Below, piece by piece: positions 39,415-40,122 of a DNA stretch of 40,122 nucleotides (its first letter is position 1; each line of letters opens with the position of its first letter). The position numbers were made by a program, and so were the translations under genes. This DNA comes from a virus: positions 1-40,122 of IMG/VR virus record IMGVR_UViG_3300011252_000355, one strand, 5' to 3'. The notes beneath the pieces were generated by a model. That model did not search any database. It saw only the letters and a program-made list of their open reading frames with translations, and was not told the DNA's origin.

Positions 39415-39747
39415 CTACGCAGCGATCTCCTCCCAGCTTGGAGATTGAGACGGCGTAATAGCAGAGAATCCTGAAGATTGACTCGGGGTGATTTGATCCC
39501 AAACGTTGACTGAACCTACCGCGCCCGTGGCAGAAACCCCCGTAACAGAAAAAATGTTTTGATTGTCGATTGTTACCGTTCCAACGGAACCCGTTGCGGC
39601 AATCCCTGTAGGGGACACGTTAGCAATGCCTTCGATTGTCACCGATGTAACGGCACCCGTTGCGGCAATCCCTGTAACTACGAGGTCTACAGGAACATTA
39701 CCAAACCCCGCTATGGAGTTGTCAGCTAGTGGGGCAAATCCTAACAT
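39415..39747 (-). CDS. Small repeat-rich tail protein
   Basis: 110 residues built from three repeats of the form VTGIAATGAVTSVTIEG, with later copies VSPTGIAATGSVGTVTI and VTGVSATGAVGSVNV, then two ITPSQS units (ITPSQSSGFS, ITPSQSPSWEEIA). The repeats suggest a beta-helical or fibrous stalk. In DNA two 27-base copies (39584-39610 and 39650-39676) differ at one position and lie 66 bp apart. Probably a tail-fibre or neck part. TAATG overlap with the next gene. Confidence 0.75.
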   Translation of the reverse strand: MLGFAPLADNSIAGFGNVPVDLVVTGIAATGAVTSVTIEGIANVSPTGIAATGSVGTVTIDNQNIFSVTGVSATGAVGSVNVWDQITPSQSSGFSAITPSQSPSWEEIAA

Positions 39748-40106
39748 TAGCTAGGCTCTGTGGGCCAATCGCCCCCGCTACCGTCCATATTTGGCCCTGT
39801 TAGGTTGGGCCAGTTGGCATGTGTGGTAATATCACGTAAGGCTGTACGGTAAGTTACCCATGCATTAGGTACAGACCCACCAGCTTCCAATGCTTTAGTT
39901 ACAACCCAATCACAACTTGCCAGCCGCTTGTCACGCTCTGCGCGGTTGCGCTGTGCTATCGCTGCGTTAGCCTCTGTTACCACCGCCGCACGTTCATCGC
40001 TGGTCATGTCAGTGACACGGCGCGTATAAACCTTGCCGCCCGACAGATAAGGCGTGACTGCCTCATTCTTCTGCGTGGCTGAGTCATAAGCTAGGAACAC
40101 CACCAC
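39747..40106 (-). CDS. XkdW-like tail protein (fibre chaperone type)
   Basis: 119 residues. The C-terminal half RLASCDWVVTKALEAGGSVP then AWVTYRTALRDITTH and ANWPNL matches the domain found in many small phage tail proteins of the XkdW group, commonly next to tail-fibre genes, where an assembly or chaperone role is assumed. Three GTG codons in a row (40104-40106 down) can serve as start; GAGG lies just upstream. The ORF ends in a TAATG overlap with the repeat-rich gene. Confidence 0.75.
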   Translation of the reverse strand: MVVFLAYDSATQKNEAVTPYLSGGKVYTRRVTDMTSDERAAVVTEANAAIAQRNRAERDKRLASCDWVVTKALEAGGSVPNAWVTYRTALRDITTHANWPNLTGPNMDGSGGDWPTEPS

Positions 40107-40122
40107 CTCGGCACAGCTATTA

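Noticed and set aside
1-40122. Closed circular or complete phage genome
   Set aside because: No terminal repeat is seen, no major capsid gene is present, and joining the ends would put a TAA right after portal codon 398, giving a truncated portal. The window is better read as a segment.

Overview
The window reads as a segment of a tailed-phage genome (podovirus-like, most likely from the marine environment and infecting a Gram-negative, probably alphaproteobacterial, host). The evidence is a portal protein, large and small terminase subunits, a phage-type family A DNA polymerase, a primase, two helicases, an SSB-like protein, a virion-associated lysozyme, very large internal-virion-type proteins and tail-fibre/adhesin genes. 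Nearly every gap is under 60 bp and many neighbours overlap by ATGA, TGATG or TAATG. The marine/alphaproteobacterial assignment and a likeness to HMO-2011-type podoviruses are inferences from protein style and gene content. No major capsid protein, integrase, RNA polymerase, tRNA or CRISPR array is visible, so this is a segment and not a closed genome; the portal gene runs off the left edge.

Layout. (1) 1-8153, leftward: two large proteins ending in the same C-terminal tag, a lysozyme, a Cys-containing Pro/Gly-rich protein, two tiny zinc ribbons, TerL, portal. (2) 8154-9547: 1.4 kb with no convincing gene but rich in hairpins, an 18-bp periodic repeat and one copy of a 31-bp repeat. (3) 9548-12049, rightward: a cassette of eight small unknown genes, closed by the second 31-bp repeat and a two-way terminator. 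(4) 12206-13139, leftward: terminase small subunit and a PD-(D/E)xK nuclease overlapping it by 80 nt. (5) 13140-13488: a divergent control region holding nine copies of the octamer TGTA(C/A)TCA, a long T tract and an inverted repeat. (6) 13489-16939, rightward: an ArdC-type antirestriction/zincin protein and a chain of small genes including a likely HTH and a likely ribbon-helix-helix regulator. (7) 16998-18706, leftward: SNF2-type helicase and a small partner. (8) 18788-25702, rightward: SSB-like protein, AEP (TOTE-type) primase, AlpA-like regulator, SF1 helicase and DNA polymerase A. (9) 25773-40106, leftward: late genes for internal virion proteins, a large virion protein, a glycine-rich adhesin, a tail fibre and an XkdW-like protein, ending at a strong terminator near 25.7 kb.

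How it may work together (inference). The rightward blocks are early and replication genes: host takeover or antirestriction first, then DNA synthesis by primase, polymerase, helicases and SSB. The leftward blocks are late genes for packaging, virion assembly, adsorption and genome ejection. The octamer array at 13.2-13.4 kb lies where terS/nuclease and replication transcription diverge and is the best candidate for a master operator or replication origin.

Several short genes (2650-2814, 2795-2923, 10643-10822, 14774-14953, 23662-23808, 34822-34989) were found by reading the gaps directly. Five or six genes use GTG or TTG starts. The most unusual signals are the octamer array, the paired 31-bp repeats bracketing the small-gene cassette, the hairpin-rich gap, the shared C-terminal tag, the DIPF tails on both SSB and primase, and a leucine at the Phe762-equivalent position of the DNA polymerase.
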